Source of the DNA: Periplaneta americana
Taxonomy: Eukaryota; Arthropoda; Insecta; Blattodea; Blattidae
Assembly: GCF_040183065.1 (NCBI RefSeq)
Contig: NC_091130.1
Span: forward strand, 123,537,914 to 123,601,913
DNA length: 64,000 nt
Reading direction: 5' to 3'
Below, piece after piece: positions 1-11,019 of this stretch. A model generated the notes under the pieces. The model did not search any database. It had not been told where the DNA came from and worked only from the letters and a program-made list of their open reading frames with translations. Position 1 is the stretch's first letter. Every line of letters begins with the position of its first letter. The position numbers and the translations under genes are program-made.

Positions 1-671
1 AGCAATTTTTACATCGAAAAGAAAGCAAAAACGAGAAAAATTGTATGAATTTTTTTGTTTGAAATATCTCAAAGAATAACCTACTGAAGGTAATGACATT
101 TCAGTAATTACGGTTCAGAATGATTATGCTCCTTGTGGACGGTCGTGCGAAATTGTTGCCTACATACAGGTAGATTCCCGTCAAGATTTGTTCCAAATTT
201 AAATCTTTATCTGGACTTAATTATTTATACTTCTGCGTGTGTAATTATTTTAATGCTATTTAATCGGAAATATGACATTCAAAACTTACTCTATGAAACA
301 AGCCTTGCTATTTATTTGTAAGAATATTCGAGCAATAAAACACCAAGAAAATATAATTTTGAAGTTTTACATGCGGCTGACAATGACAGTTCTTAGCTTC
401 AGTACATAATCTATGTTTTTTGAGTTTGAATTAAAAATTATTCATACTATATAATCTTAAATTTTTTTTTCAGCAACCGTTTCTATTAATTGTACATTCA
501 TCGACGTATATTTCATAAGTTTTATAAATTAAGATACGAAGATTTCTCTGTGAAACATCCAAAATATGTCACACTTTTTGTAATGTATTGTATTGTATTT
601 ATTAACAATCCATGGTATTCGTACATTACTTCACAGCTAGAATATAGAACAAGTAACAAAAAACTTAATAC
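1..671. other. A+T-rich DNA, nothing recognised
   Basis: No conserved coding pattern, RNA gene or clear repeat is visible. The short open frames here have no recognisable motif and sit in low-complexity A+T-rich sequence. Confidence 0.5.
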
Positions 672-1265
672 TACTGGGTGTTCAGTTCAAAGTGTGTCAT
701 GGCTCGCTGTATGCCGTCATGTGGCTAGCCGATTAGCCTAGAGAATTCAATCTTCCTACACTTCCGCAGAGGTGTATAACCTATGAGGTAGAGAAGTTGT
801 CTACCAAGTACGGCGTTCATTCTGAAGAGTACTTACCGATACGTACGGTAACGCCGGTAGTGGCAGGAGTGTGAACTGTTTGGAAATACGTACTGTCGGG
901 ATATAGGAAGAGGGTTAAGACGATTACTTACGTATTTGTTGACATTAACTTCGACGGTCAACATGGACACGGAGCATTTGATTTGTGTTGTGGAATGTTA
1001 CCGTACGCAACCGATGATAACAAATACCCTGCGTACGACTTACTGGCGTAAAACACAGTTCGAAAGAGGTTATGGTAGCACACAGACCGTACAGACCGCC
1101 ATCTGTTGCTACGACGTTCAAGTTATACCGTACAAGTTCTCAAGTTCAGATTGAAGAACGCCTTAAATAATAGGCAACTTCTCTAACATATAAGCTGAAA
1201 CTCGCTTCAAATCTGTGACCCAACAACAGTGACGTCATGACACACTTTGAAATGAACACCCAGTA
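672..1265. mobile_element. Short TIR DNA element with long imperfect inverted ends
   Basis: The left end TACTGGGTGTTCAGTTC and the right end, read on the other strand as TACTGGGTGTTCATTTC, match over about 35 nt. Weaker inverted similarity continues inward: GTAGAGAAGTTG near 790 pairs with CAACTTCTCTAA near 1171. Between the arms, 963-1060 (+) can encode MDTEHLICVVECYRTQPMI, which recalls the N-terminal helix-turn-helix of IS630/mariner-like insect transposases. That similarity is from memory and weak. The catalytic part is missing, so this is probably an internally deleted copy. A clean target duplication was not found. Confidence 0.55.
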
Positions 1266-2310
1266 CTGTAAAGTCTAAATTTATAGTCACAGTCTAGTTG
1301 AATATATACAGAAGAGATTTACAATATAGTCTACTAGTACAATACAAAGTTTTAGTATCAATTTCATGAAGCGTTGTTGAATGTCATGAATTCACCTACA
1401 GAATAGAAGGCGTGAGAAATTAGGTATTTCTTTAATTTGGCCCTAAGTACAGTAATTTTATGTTTTGAGTTTCATTTTTTATATTGATCGAGAGGCTATT
1501 AAAAAATTTTACTGCCATATAACGCACTCCTTTTCGATAGCACGATAGACTTGCTGATAGAATATGAAAGTCATTTTTTGACGCGTATTTATGCTATGAA
1601 CTGTTGAATTAGTTGAATTAGTTACAAAGTTTTCATGATTACATACGAGGAAGATTATTAATGAGAAAATACACCGACAAGCCATGGGCATTATTTGTAA
1701 TCTTTTAAAAATAGTTCTAGTCCTACACGATTCCCTATATTTGGCTCCTACTATTATTCTAATGACTTTTTTTTTGTAGTAGGAATATACTGTTACCTTC
1801 TGTGGAATTTCCCCAGAATATTATTCCAAAACTCATTACCTAGTGGGAGTATACAAAAATATTGATATTTGCTATCTTTTGCATATATCTAATACCAAAA
1901 CATGCTGAATTTAGTTGGGGGTATTTTCATTAATATGGTATTTCCAATTTAACATATTATCGATTTAAGCCAGGAAATTTGGTTGTTGTTTCTAATAGGG
2001 ACATATTGATAATTATTGCGCTTGAAATTTGCGAGGTTGAATTTGGACAGGATTTAAATTGAATTATTCTAGTTTTGTTAGAATTTAATAATAATTTACT
2101 GAGAACCAGTCACATAATTTGAGAAGAATTTCCTCTGTTGAAGATTGGAATGTGTTGGAGTTATTGGCTGTAATTACTATACTTATGTCATCTGCTAATA
2201 ATATTAATTTGTTAATTATTTCTAATTTCATGATCATGTATATTGGCCACTAATGAGTAACTGTCGATTTTTTGTCGAGTATAAAGTATTGGGTAGTATA
2301 TATTAGTACA
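1266..2310. other. No recognised feature
   Basis: A+T-rich intergenic sequence. Short open frames on both strands show no motif. Confidence 0.5.
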
Positions 2311-2434
2311 TTATGCAACGAGCCTATAATGAAGGTAATTAAGAAGTGAGTATGGATATTTATGAAACGAGCGCAAGCGAGTTTCATAATTTTCATACGA
2401 GCTTCTTAATTACCATTATAGGCGAGTTTCATAC
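2311..2434. repeat. Hairpin element 1 (nested inverted repeat)
   Basis: Left arm 2311-2354 (AGCCTATAATG, GGTAATTAAGAAG, TATG) pairs with right arm 2393-2434 (CATACGAGCTTCTTAATTACC, CATTATAGGC). Inside lies a second palindrome, TATGAAAC...GTTTCATA, at 2361-2388. The design resembles the hairpins at 6527-6609 and 9088-9206. It may be the terminal hairpin of a non-autonomous element, since a tyrosine-recombinase scrap lies about 300 bp away. That link is inferred. Confidence 0.65.
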
Positions 2435-2689
2435 GACTTTTTATTCTCGACCATGTTTCTAACTTGATATTATTAATTTTCTTTGTATCTGACCTTGACC
2501 AATGTCCCGTATGTTGTGAGATGTGCGCAGACGCGAAAGTATTGATTGTTTCCGAGGAACAGATGTCCACAGTGACCTTGCTAGGCCATAAGAACCTACA
2601 GAGATAACATTGAAATAAAATTAGACATTGAAAAACGAGATGACAAATTGAATTTATTTGAATATTATTTACAATTAACGCTAATTATT

Positions 2690-2948
2690 ATAGTAACAGA
2701 ACATAATCTTCTGCGACAGTATTGGATTTCCAGCCTCCGTGACTTTTCGCTAATTCTCTTTCGATTGCATATCCGAGAATAATCGATACTTGCGGTTTTA
2801 TAACGGTAGAAAGCTGACCTGTCATTGGCTGAACAGTTGTAACCTGAGTCGTCATTGGCTGAAAGACCTGACCTTTAATGAGTAGGTATACTTTAATGAC
2901 ATGCATTAAAGGTCTGCTACCAGGTGTATAATTACTGCATTTCGGCAT
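2690..2948 (-). pseudogene. Tyrosine-recombinase C-terminal scrap
   Basis: An 86-residue open frame ends in KSHGGWKSNTVAEDYV. This recalls the 'HGGW(K)S.TVAEGY' signature around the last histidine/tryptophan and the nucleophilic tyrosine of tyrosine recombinases carried by insect DIRS/Crypton-like elements. The upstream half contains an internal direct repeat (QPMTTQVTTV / QPMTGQLSTV) and does not look like the rest of a recombinase. Only the end of the catalytic domain survives. No arginine or H-x-x-R box is visible. Confidence 0.45.
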
Positions 2949-3429
2949 GGTCGAGCATAAACAAATTTATGATTGTTAAAATCTGTGATTATCTCAAAAG
3001 TGGCCAACAGTGTTCCAGATAGTTTGATTTACGTACAATTGTAATGGCTTTCTTTTGCAAAATCAAGACACTTCCAGTTTTGGTTACATTTCCGCAGAAA
3101 ATTGGGGCATATCGGATTATCGACTGAAAGAGAGAAAACTAGATATATCTTAAATAATTTTGAGAAATGCAAGTAGTTAATTTCTTAAACAAGTATAAAA
3201 CTCTTGATAGCTTTGTGGTTATGTATTCGATATGGTTATCCCATATTAAAGTGGAGTCTATGAAAAGTCATAGAAATTTTGTATAGTTGAAACTGTTGTC
3301 CTTAGCCTATTTGTTAGATAATTTAGTCTAAAAGTTATGTCGATGGCTGATTTACGAAACCAGATTCGCTACCATTTGTACTTTCCTAAATTCATCACTA
3401 TGCTGGGTGGACATCTATCCCATAGAGTG
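2949..3429. other. No recognised feature
   Basis: A+T-rich spacer between the recombinase scrap and a minus-strand SINE head. Nothing supported. Confidence 0.45.
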
Positions 3430-3550
3430 GCGAAAATTCATTAAGAGAAATTTTTCCCCATGAGGAATCGAACTAGCGCTCATTCCGAATACGAGTCCAA
3501 GCACGTTACCTCAGAAAGTGTTAGGCCACGAATCTACGGCGTGGGAGAAT
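3430..3550 (-). mobile_element. SINE-2 head fragment (tRNA-derived)
   Basis: Read on the minus strand this gives a tRNA-like head ending in a box-B-like GTTCGATTCCTCATGGGG followed by a short AAATTTCTC run. It matches the first about 110 bp of the full SINE-2 copy at 50091-50483. The body and (ATT)n tail are absent, so it is a truncated, older copy. Confidence 0.6.
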
Positions 3551-4232
3551 TCTTAAAAAATAGGTTTGAAAATACACTTAGATTATATTTTAAGAGATTG
3601 AATTTGTTGTCGTTTATTATAAAATTAACAGAGGTGGTATACATATAGTACTTCAACAAATTCTATTAAGTACCAGTATTCCAAGACATAATTAATTTCT
3701 TTCAGCTGAATTCAATTTTAATCTTCTTTTGTTTCTCATAATGTAGTACAATGTAATATGGTAAAGGATGTATAACTGATTCCGTTTCACCGAAGTGGGT
3801 TTAGTATTGCGGTTAGTTTTGTTCAACCAGGCAGTCATGCCAGCATGATCACAGACCCTCGTCTCTTAATGGAGTATTCCTGAGAACTCAACAACCACAG
3901 TCGCACCCTCTGCTCCACCCAGAAGATGTGCTTCACTGTAAATGTTTCCTGTGCTGTTAAGTGAGGCTTTAGTAACGACAGGATTCTCTCGTGTGATATA
4001 ATGGCGAATCAATATGGAATTCAGTACTTACATCCGAATAACTGCACATCGAACACTAGAAGTTCAGATATTAATAGCGTAATGTTCAATAAATACACTC
4101 AGACTGAAGGTCTACCCATGTGATCACCCATTTCCAGCATCCTAGCCGAAATTTTCATACACAACACAGAACAGATACACATTCTAAACAAGGATAACAG
4201 CAAACACGTGACATCATTATTTACTGGCACAG
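3551..4232. other. No recognised feature
   Basis: Mixed-composition spacer without a motif, tRNA or inverted repeat that I can support. Confidence 0.4.
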
Positions 4233-4624
4233 ATAGGTAAAGTTTGGTAATATTGTGATACCAATAATATAATGATAGTTCTCATTATTTATTCGAGAAA
4301 AATTCGTTCCGGCACCGGGAATCGAACCCGGGACCTCTCAGCTCTGCACGCTGAGTGCTCTTTCCAACTGAGCTATGCCGGGACACGATCCACGGTGCCG
4401 ATCGAACTCCTCTCGTTGTAATGTTGTAGTTCTTTTTGAGAATTGTTTACAATTTTACTGAGCGAGAGGAAGATCGGTTTTTTGCGTCAAAGTATTAAGG
4501 GAATGTTCATGGACAAGTTTCTGTACAAAACCTGTCTTTCTCTCACTCAGTAAAATTGTAAAAAATTCTCGAAAAGTACTATCATAACATTATTAATATC
4601 ACAATATTGCCAACCTTTACCCTA
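4233..4624. mobile_element. Foldback element carrying a tRNA-Cys-like sequence
   Basis: Left arm 4233-4306 (GGTAAAGTTTGGTAATATTG, GATAGTTCT, CGAGAAAAATTC) is repeated inverted at 4560-4624 (GAAAAGTACTATCATAAC, CAATATTGCCAACC). A second inverted pair, AATTGTTTACAATTTTACTG at 4441 and CAGTAAAATTGTAAAAAATT at 4548, extends the arms inward. The single tRNA-like body at 4308-4382 lies inside. Either two copies of a tRNA SINE inserted head to head and one lost its head, or the element captured a tRNA. Confidence 0.6.
4308..4382 (-). tRNA. tRNA-Cys(GCA)-like sequence, possibly a SINE head
   Basis: On the minus strand this folds as a cloverleaf. The acceptor CCCGGCA pairs with TGCCGGA (first pair mismatched). 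The D arm is GCTC...GAGC and the anticodon stem TCAGC/GCTGA. The 7-nt loop GTGCAGA has anticodon GCA, which would read Cys codons. The T arm CCGGG-TTCGATT-CCCGG is perfect. Box B is intact (GGTTCGATTCC). The 3' side continues into AACGAATTTTTCTCG, a tail resembling that of the SINE-1 copies at 23.5 and 23.9 kb. A SINE origin is therefore more likely than a cellular tRNA gene. Confidence 0.6.
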
Positions 4625-4870
4625 CGTAAACAACATACTAATTTTCTTCCCATTTCTCTGACGCAGTAGTTCCCAAATTTTTGAAGGCGCAATCCACTTT
4701 TGGACGAGACTTATGTGAACTCCACTACCGAACTGGTAGGGGACGTTTTAACCCCATTCAAAAAATAAAAATTCCTGTAAAATTGAAAACAAAAATAATT
4801 TTATACAAGATTAGTGAATACCACACGAAGAACTGCCAAAATAGAAGAATATATTTTCATTCACTCATAA
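4625..4870. other. Spacer with a single hAT-like end
   Basis: CAGTAGTTCCCAAATTTTTG at 4666 resembles the terminal inverted repeat of hAT elements (CAGTGGTTCCCAAACTTTTT type). No partner end or transposase was found before LINE A starts, so this is at most a solo end. Confidence 0.35.
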
Positions 4871-5238
4871 TGTTTTGACCAAGGGCAGGTCTTTCACTGC
4901 AAACCCAGTCTTCTCTAGTCTTCCCTATTTTCTTCCTTTCTCTTTGTCTCTTCATATGACCCATATACCTTAATGTCGTCTATCATCTGATATATTTTTA
5001 TGCCCCGAACTCTTCTTCCGTTCACCATTTCTTCCAGTGCATCAGAAAACAGTTTCTTTTCAACCAGTGACCCAGACAATTCTTTTCCTCTTTCTGATCA
5101 GTTTCAGCATCATTCTTTCTTCACCCACTCTTTCCAACACAGCTTCGTTTCTTACTCTGTCCATTTCACACTCTCCATCCTTCTCCATATCCACATTTCA
5201 AGTGCTTCTATTCACTTCTCTTCACTTCGTCGTAATGT

Positions 5239-6086
5239 ATGTATTTATTTACACTGCAAGTGGGCAAGCACCCGGTGGCAGTGGTATATACAATATTAAC
5301 AATACACAATAAAATGATAAGCAATACACAATAAAATCTACAATACACAATACAATTTACAACACATATACAATTTTATACACAATACAATAAGAATACA
5401 CCATACAATTTAACACAATAATAATAAAACATAAAATAAAATACCTAATTTTACAACACAACCTACATAATTATGTATAGGTCCTACATAAGTTTTAATA
5501 GTCTTTCACTTTACTCTCATCTCATTCCCTGTAGTGGCACTATGACGTATTTCACTGACACTCTGTAACACATTTCACTGACACTATAGAACACATTTCA
5601 TTGACGCTATAAATTATCACTGATCGGAACTGTTCACTGCACTGTAAAACCATAACTTCACTGACTCACCTCGCTTCACTGATACAACAGTTCAAATAAG
5701 TCAAATAATTACATCCTTATGCATACTTATAAACAGAACTACATTTAAACTAAACATTTCTAGTCTAAGGCCCTCTTACACGCTATTTTTAAATAATTTA
5801 CAATTCAAACCAAGGAAGTAAACTCGTCAGGCTAGATAAATACATGTCACCTTAAAAAATTAAATGTTGAATGTCACCTTAATTTTAATTTTCACTTTAT
5901 ACACAACTTTTTAAATTATTCTTGAATCTCCTTAAGGAAGGAGAGCCCTCAAAGCCCGCTGCAGGTATGTCATTCCAATCATTTATAGTTCTATTTAAAA
6001 ATGAGGATTTACCTACATCCGTTTTCTGTTTCCTACATTTGATTTTAAAATCATGATCGTTCCTACCATAAAAGCAAAATAAACAT
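5239..6086 (-). mobile_element. LINE family B, 5'-truncated copy inside LINE A
   Basis: The insertion sits between two copies of GTAATGT (5232-5238 and 6087-6093), a 7-bp target duplication that restores LINE A when one copy and the insert are removed. The coding part at 5897-6086 ends KCRKQKTDVGKSSFLNRTINDWNDIPA...FKNNLKSCV, the usual C-terminus of Jockey/CR1-like reverse transcriptases. After it come about 600 bp of 3' UTR, a terminal stem-loop (CACTGC...GCAGTG) and an AATAAATACAT tail. The other copy, at about 24936-26078, has the same 3' end. Confidence 0.85.
5897..6086 (-). pseudogene. LINE B reverse transcriptase C-terminal fragment
   Basis: About 60 residues, beginning at the 5' truncation point with FCFYGRNDHDFKIKCRKQ and ending FKNNLKSCV-stop. 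The block 'QKTDVGKSSFLNRTINDWN.IPA' is the conserved tail found after the thumb of many insect non-LTR reverse transcriptases. No catalytic motif is included, so it is non-functional. Confidence 0.75.
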
Positions 6087-6318
6087 GTAATGTCCATGTT
6101 TCTGCCCCATACAATGCTACACTCCATACGTAGCACTTTACTAGTCAATTCCTTATTTCTTTCTCCAGAGGTCCGCAGAAGATGCTCCTTTTTCTATTAC
6201 AAACTTCCATTGTCATTGCTATCTTCCTTTTGACTTCTTGGCAGCAGCTCATGTTACTCGTTATAGTACATCCCAAGTATTTGAAAATGTCCACTTGCTC
6301 TACTCACTCATTTAGAAT

Positions 6319-6519
6319 TCACAAGTTTACCTTCTTTACTTTTCTTCGTATGACCACGGTCTTCGTCTTGTTGGCATTTTTCTTTATTCCATACTGCTCA
6401 CAGCTGTCATTTAGCTCCAATAGCATATCCCTTAGTAACATTTCCTCTTCCGCTAACAACGCCATATCATCAGCAAATCTTACACACATTATTCTTCTTC
6501 CCATGTTCTGAAAACAATA
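6319..6519 (-). pseudogene. LINE A reverse transcriptase palm fragment
   Basis: Encodes RIMCVRFADDMALLAEEEMLL followed by LNDSCEQYGIKKNANKTKTVVI. F-A-D-D is RT motif C, which holds two catalytic aspartates; the KTK block is motif D. Frame and order match the copy at 45361-45545. The upstream part is cut at about 6520 by a hairpin element. Confidence 0.8.
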
Positions 6520-6526
6520 ATAGTAA

Positions 6527-6609
6527 TATGCGTTACAAGAGCGGTATGTTGATGTTTTCATGTTCGAGGAAAAGATTGAAAACAAACATACCGCTCTTGT
6601 ATCGTACAT
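6527..6609. repeat. Hairpin element 3
   Basis: ATGCGTTACAAGAGCGGTATG at the left pairs with CATACCGCTCTTGTATCGTACAT at the right; GATGTTTTCA pairs with TGAAAAC inside. It lies at the broken edge of LINE A and probably marks the end of the element that interrupts it. Confidence 0.65.
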
Positions 6610-7217
6610 TATTTTGTACGAAGATCGTTTATTACATACCTGAAAGACGAATTTCTAATTAGTTGCAATGAAATCTCCATCTTGGTTTCTGTTCAATGAC
6701 AGCAACTTTTAAAAACAAAAATATCTATCTTCAACATTGTTGCTATAAAATTGTTTCTGTGTTTACTATATTCCAGCAGGCCGTGATATACGTCTGTCTT
6801 TTTTTCCCCCCAGTCTATAAATGCGAACTTAAAACAAACGGTAAGGTTATGTAATGATTTATTTTTCATTTTAATATTTTAACAATATTATTTATATAAC
6901 ATACTGCAGCAATAACATCGGCATCTGGAATCTTATTGATTCTTTTCACGGCTTCCTTAATGTTACTTGCATCACGAATCCAGTAAGTTTAGTGGAGTTT
7001 ACTTAATTTTTGCAAATATTTAAAAACAATAATTAACAGTGCAATTTAGGTGAAATTGCAGTGGTAAGTTTCCAATTTATAATTATTACTATGTTAAACG
7101 TCTCTAAAAATAATATGTTAAAAGCCTAAAGCAGTAAAATGAATTTGGCGCTTAAGCGGTAAGAAGAGGGAAATTGTTGTGTGTGTTACGTTGGGAATAC
7201 TGAATGTGGTATTTCAC
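6610..7217. other. Body of the element interrupting LINE A, unassigned
   Basis: A+T-rich DNA with no long open frame. On the minus strand near 6905-6965 a short stretch reads KEAVKRINKIPDADVIAAV, which looks coding but which I cannot assign. It may be a relic of the gene once carried by the hairpin element. Confidence 0.35.
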
Positions 7218-7677
7218 ACTTACCCCCTTTGATTTGATTACCTGGTTGGGTTTTTCCGAGGTTTCCCCCACCGAAAAGGCAAATGCCGGGTAATATTTTG
7301 GCGAATCCTCGGACCTCATCTCATCTCACTACATCTCGCCAAAATGTAAAAAAAAAATGTAAAAAAATTGTACAAAATTGTAAAAATTGTAGAAAATTAC
7401 TAAATTGTAAAACTATAAAAATTTGTAAAAATTGTAATTGTAATATTGTAAAATGTTGACATGTTCCACATCTTAAAGCTTCATTGCTCATGTAAGATCT
7501 ATGGAATAAAATGAATGAATGAATGAATGAATGAATGAATGAATGAATGAATGAATGAATGAATGAAGGAATGAATGAATGAAGGAATGAATGAATGAAT
7601 GAATGAATGAATGAATGAATGAATGAATGAATGAATGAATGAATGAATGAATGAATGAATGAATGAATGAATTGGTT
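7218..7677 (+). mobile_element. SINE-3 core joined to a LINE-type tail with (GAAT)n
   Basis: GATTACCTGGTTGGGTTTTT then TCCGAGGTTTCCCC is the core shared with SINE-3 copies at 26868, 31075 and 54500. It runs into CTCATCTCGCC-type sequence, A/T-rich TGTAAAAATTG repeats and ATCTTAAAGCTTCATTGCTC, and ends in about 40 copies of GAAT (7511-7671). No tRNA head is seen. The long GAAT run creates spurious open frames (IHSF repeats) on the minus strand. Confidence 0.65.
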
Positions 7678-7727
7678 TTGTGCGGAAAGCAAGCAAATAC
7701 GCACGATCTCGCACAAAATTATTTGCT

Positions 7728-7813
7728 GAATCCTCCAAGTAGATGTTGAACAGGGTAGGTGATAAAGGGCATCCTTGTCGTACTCCTCTCCCTATTTCAC
7801 TTCTTTCTAACAT
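7728..7813 (-). pseudogene. LINE A reverse transcriptase motif B fragment
   Basis: Encodes RSEIGRGVRQGCPLSPTLFNIYLED. The block G-V-R-Q-G-C-P-L-S-P is the reverse-transcriptase motif B region that contacts template and incoming nucleotide. The sequence then breaks into an unrelated stretch with TTTTGTGCG...CGCACAAAA inverted ends (7676-7720). Confidence 0.75.
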
Positions 7814-7830
7814 TTCTTCTACTATCTTGA

Positions 7831-8245
7831 CTTAGACTAGTTCCATATAAAGCAGGCGTGGTAAAATCGTATAGTAAACAGAGCAGTCGGTATATGATAC
7901 CCTAGTGGACCAAGAATTTGGAGGAACACCGGTGTTCATAAGAAGACTATTCAACAAAGGCAGAGGAGATTAATGCACTGGGTCCAGCAGCAAGAGTAAA
8001 TGAATACCCGTGCTACAGCAACTGTAGCGGGAAAACCTAAGCGCTCTGAGAGCGGACTTTTGCCAGGCCTGATATAAAGGTTACTGAACAGCCCCCTCTC
8101 TTTCCAATCCACGTAATGCAAAAATGCAACAAATATTTCATGAGAAACATTTCAAGTAGCCTACTTTGCTGACATTTTCGAACACATAAATATATTGAAC
8201 AGTACGAGTTTACAAGGCGAAAATGTTAGTATAATAACAGCCAGG
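7831..8245. other. No recognised feature
   Basis: Mixed-composition spacer. No coding motif or repeat that I can support. Confidence 0.4.
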
Positions 8246-9240
8246 GATAAAATCAAAAGATGTATAAATAATCTTTATCCATGACCATAACGAAAAACAT
8301 GTCTTTATTAAATACTTTTGCGTTTGTAAAGTAGGCTTTTATTCAACATTACTTTATTCCACTAGTGAGATAAAGACTTTACCTCACAGTTTGAACTTTA
8401 TCTCACAGTTCATTAGTATTTTCCTAGTACCCGGGCAAGCACGTATACTTTTCCATTGAACTATTACTCAAGAAGTTAATATATTAGTTACTAGATGTCA
8501 CTACCTGAACTTCTTTATCGCCATTTCTCAAATATTCACTCAATCTCCTTCTATTTTCTCTATCTACTATGTCGTAATTTGTGCAATGAATTCATATCTA
8601 ATACATATTTTTTTTTTTAATTTGTAGTAATTTACCTTTTGGGAGGCGAGGAGACTTGAACCTACGAAGTTTCATTTATAGTTTATAAGATTTTATAACA
8701 ACACGTTAACTGAGCTAAACAGACACGATGATTAATTACGTTTTAATATTCCTCTTAAGTTTACAGAAGTAAAACGTGAAATTATTTTAATCACATTAGT
8801 CCCGTGAACACTTCTAAATAATCCATGAATGTTGAAAAAGACGAAAATACACGTTTAAAATTGAAAAATATATATTAAAATTATATAATTAATTATAATT
8901 TGTTATTTATCCAACGCCTTAGGTACCATTCTTCACTAATCTTGGCCTCCTACATCGTAACCTATCTAATACACGTATCGACTCTAAAATCATTGCCATG
9001 ATATTATGTGATTATATGAGGACATATTTTCAACATATTTTCTTTTATAAAACATAATTTTTCGTTATGGCCATGGATAAAATTACGTATGGTACTTGTG
9101 AGCGTGATCTTTATTGCGCTCGTGTAATTTAAGCACTCGGCTCACGCCTCGTGCTTAAATCTTTCCACTCGCGCAATAAAGATGCACTTACCTCACAAGT
9201 ACCATAAATAATCTTGATTTCAGTTCATTACTTGACAAAA
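8246..9240. mobile_element. Hairpin element 2 with inverted flanking motif
   Basis: A strong hairpin at 9088-9206 pairs TATGGTACTTGTGAG, ATCTTTATTGCGC and TTTAAGCAC with their complements on the right arm. The motif TTTTTCGTTATGGTCATGG, on the minus strand near 8280-8303, recurs on the plus strand at 9058-9075, giving inverted edges to an 800-bp interior. The interior is A+T-rich and has no coding motif. Probably a non-autonomous element of the same kind as hairpin elements 1 and 3. Confidence 0.5.
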
Positions 9241-9595
9241 ATGAACGTTATGCATCTGAGTGCATGAAATGACTCGTGAAAAGTTTAGTTACGTAAAGTG
9301 CAGAGTTCGCTTTTGCGAACATGCAATTAAGTTTGCACAATTTTAAACAACAGCTTTTTCAGTATTTTCCGGAAGATTTAAAAAACCAAAGCAATTAAAT
9401 TTGCACAATTTTAAACAATAGGTTTATTCAGTATTTTCCGGAAGTAATAAAAAACAATGATAGTCACAGATGGATACTCAATCCACTTTTAGACAGTTGC
9501 GTTCAATTTGCAATGATTTCGGTACACGTTGTGCTAGTCATCAATGAATAACTTATCAATAATAGAACAGAATGGAAACATTTTCTTACAACATA
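9241..9595. repeat. About 67-bp tandem pair and flanking spacer
   Basis: Two adjacent units at about 9325-9391 and 9392-9455 share TTTGCACAATTTTAAACAA and TCAGTATTTTCCGGAAG. Nothing else is recognised up to the Helitron edge at 9595. Confidence 0.6.
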
Positions 9596-9904
9596 CTAGC
9601 TGAAAGTACCCGGCGTTGCCCGGGTTTTCCTCTCTGCTTCTGTTTTCAAATGAACTGGTTGATAAATTTTCGGAAATCTCGGAAACTCAACTATAGACAA
9701 CCAAAACGAATTGTCTTTACTAAGCTTTCCTCGCACATAAAGATGTATCTTTACTTAACTTTACTTACATGAATTAATACTCCTTAGCCAAATGCCTGCC
9801 AGGTTTAACTAAATTTAAAACAATTATAGATCAGGCACCGAAAAGAAAACATTTCATCGTGTGCCAGACGTTCAACTTTGTTTTAAATGTATATATATAT
9901 TTTT

Positions 9905-9990
9905 CTTTATTTAATTTTATTCTGGTGTAGTTAAGGCCATTAGGCCTTCTCTTCCACACCGCCAGAAATACAAATAAAATAATAGAAATA
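9905..9990 (-). repeat. LINE-like 3' tail hairpin inside Helitron H1
   Basis: On the minus strand the sequence reads GAAGGCCTAATGGCCTTAAC then ACACCAGAATAAAATTAAAT. The palindrome AAGGCCTAATGGCCTT followed by an AATAAA-type tail also occurs in H2 (19340-19410) and, on the plus strand, at 23115-23155 with an (ATT)n tail. It is probably a retroposon 3' end captured by the Helitron ancestor. Confidence 0.5.
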
Positions 9991-11019
9991 TCAAACTATA
10001 GACAAAGTACAACTCAACGAAAATATATACAGGCTACAGTCACACAACCTTTAAATAAGTTAGCATTGTCTTGAAGTTCAGCAGCACAAAAACACACCCT
10101 TCGATCTCTATACGCCCACTTAGTGTTGACTCAATGTTCTACAGATCTTACATTTTATCTCTACCAGTCGGTTACCACTAAATTTCAAGTGCTTTTTCAT
10201 AGTCGTGGCTGTCAGCTTATTAAATAACATTAATTTTTCTGCCGTCTCCTTTCCTCCCCACCACAAATGTGACGTTGTACAGAGGCAGAGAAAAAATAAT
10301 TATAAGATCTGTACATTTAACTGAAGCTGTGCTGACATACATTTCACGTAATTTCATGTCTATGTGTATTTTCACTTGAATTTCAGAGAGAACTGATGGT
10401 AATTAGAGAATTCCCTTGTTCCCAGTCTGAATTGTTGGGTTGCCATCGTGAGCCGAAATTTATCTATCGGTCGTATCAAAAAATCAATATATACGTATGT
10501 AATTCAATTTATATTGGATTATTTTTTACCCCTTGACAGCTGTACGCCCGCTTATATCATACCCGGGCTTTTTTAAATATGACTTGAAATATTATATCTA
10601 ACAAATTCAGAACATATTAAATATATTACTTTTTATTTTATATACAGAATGCAGATAGAGTATAATTTTGCAAGAAGTCATTGTTCAGCATAAATAATAA
10701 TATTCTGAAAGACAGTATGTTATAGAAAATGAAGCGACCGTTCTTTCCACAACGCTTAACATACTACACTGGCAACATGATTACACAGGTAAAATTTCGA
10801 ATAACACATTATTGAACATGGGCAATAATATTTTGAAAGATATATATTTTATAATTAAGTAGTATATCGAAATTATAGCCGTCCAAATCTTGGATTTAAA
10901 ATATCGGCATCCTAATCAATTCAAATGAACAAAAATAAAGAAAATGTAAATTAATGTCTTATTTTCATTGGACTTACGTATATTCACATACTACATTAGG
11001 AACATGACAAAAGTATCAT

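Larger units (their letters stand above)
4871..7830 (-). mobile_element. LINE family A, copy 1, interrupted
   Basis: A non-LTR retrotransposon runs right to left and is split by later insertions. RT motif B (GRGVRQGCPLSPTLFNIYLED) is at 7728-7813 and RT motif C (RFADDMALLAEEE) at 6319-6519. The connection/C-terminal part (ending GAETWT.RRSEEK) is at 6094-6319 and, after an insertion, 4871-5238. The copy at 45000-46175 gives the uninterrupted order. Interruptions are LINE B at 5239-6086, a hairpin element from about 6520, and SINE/LINE-tail DNA with a (GAAT)n tail up to about 7725. Several stops show it is dead. Confidence 0.8.

Noticed and set aside
7321-7813. IHSF-repeat proteins on the minus strand
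   Set aside because: Translation of (GAAT)n; the true signal is the RT motif B at one end, which belongs to LINE A.
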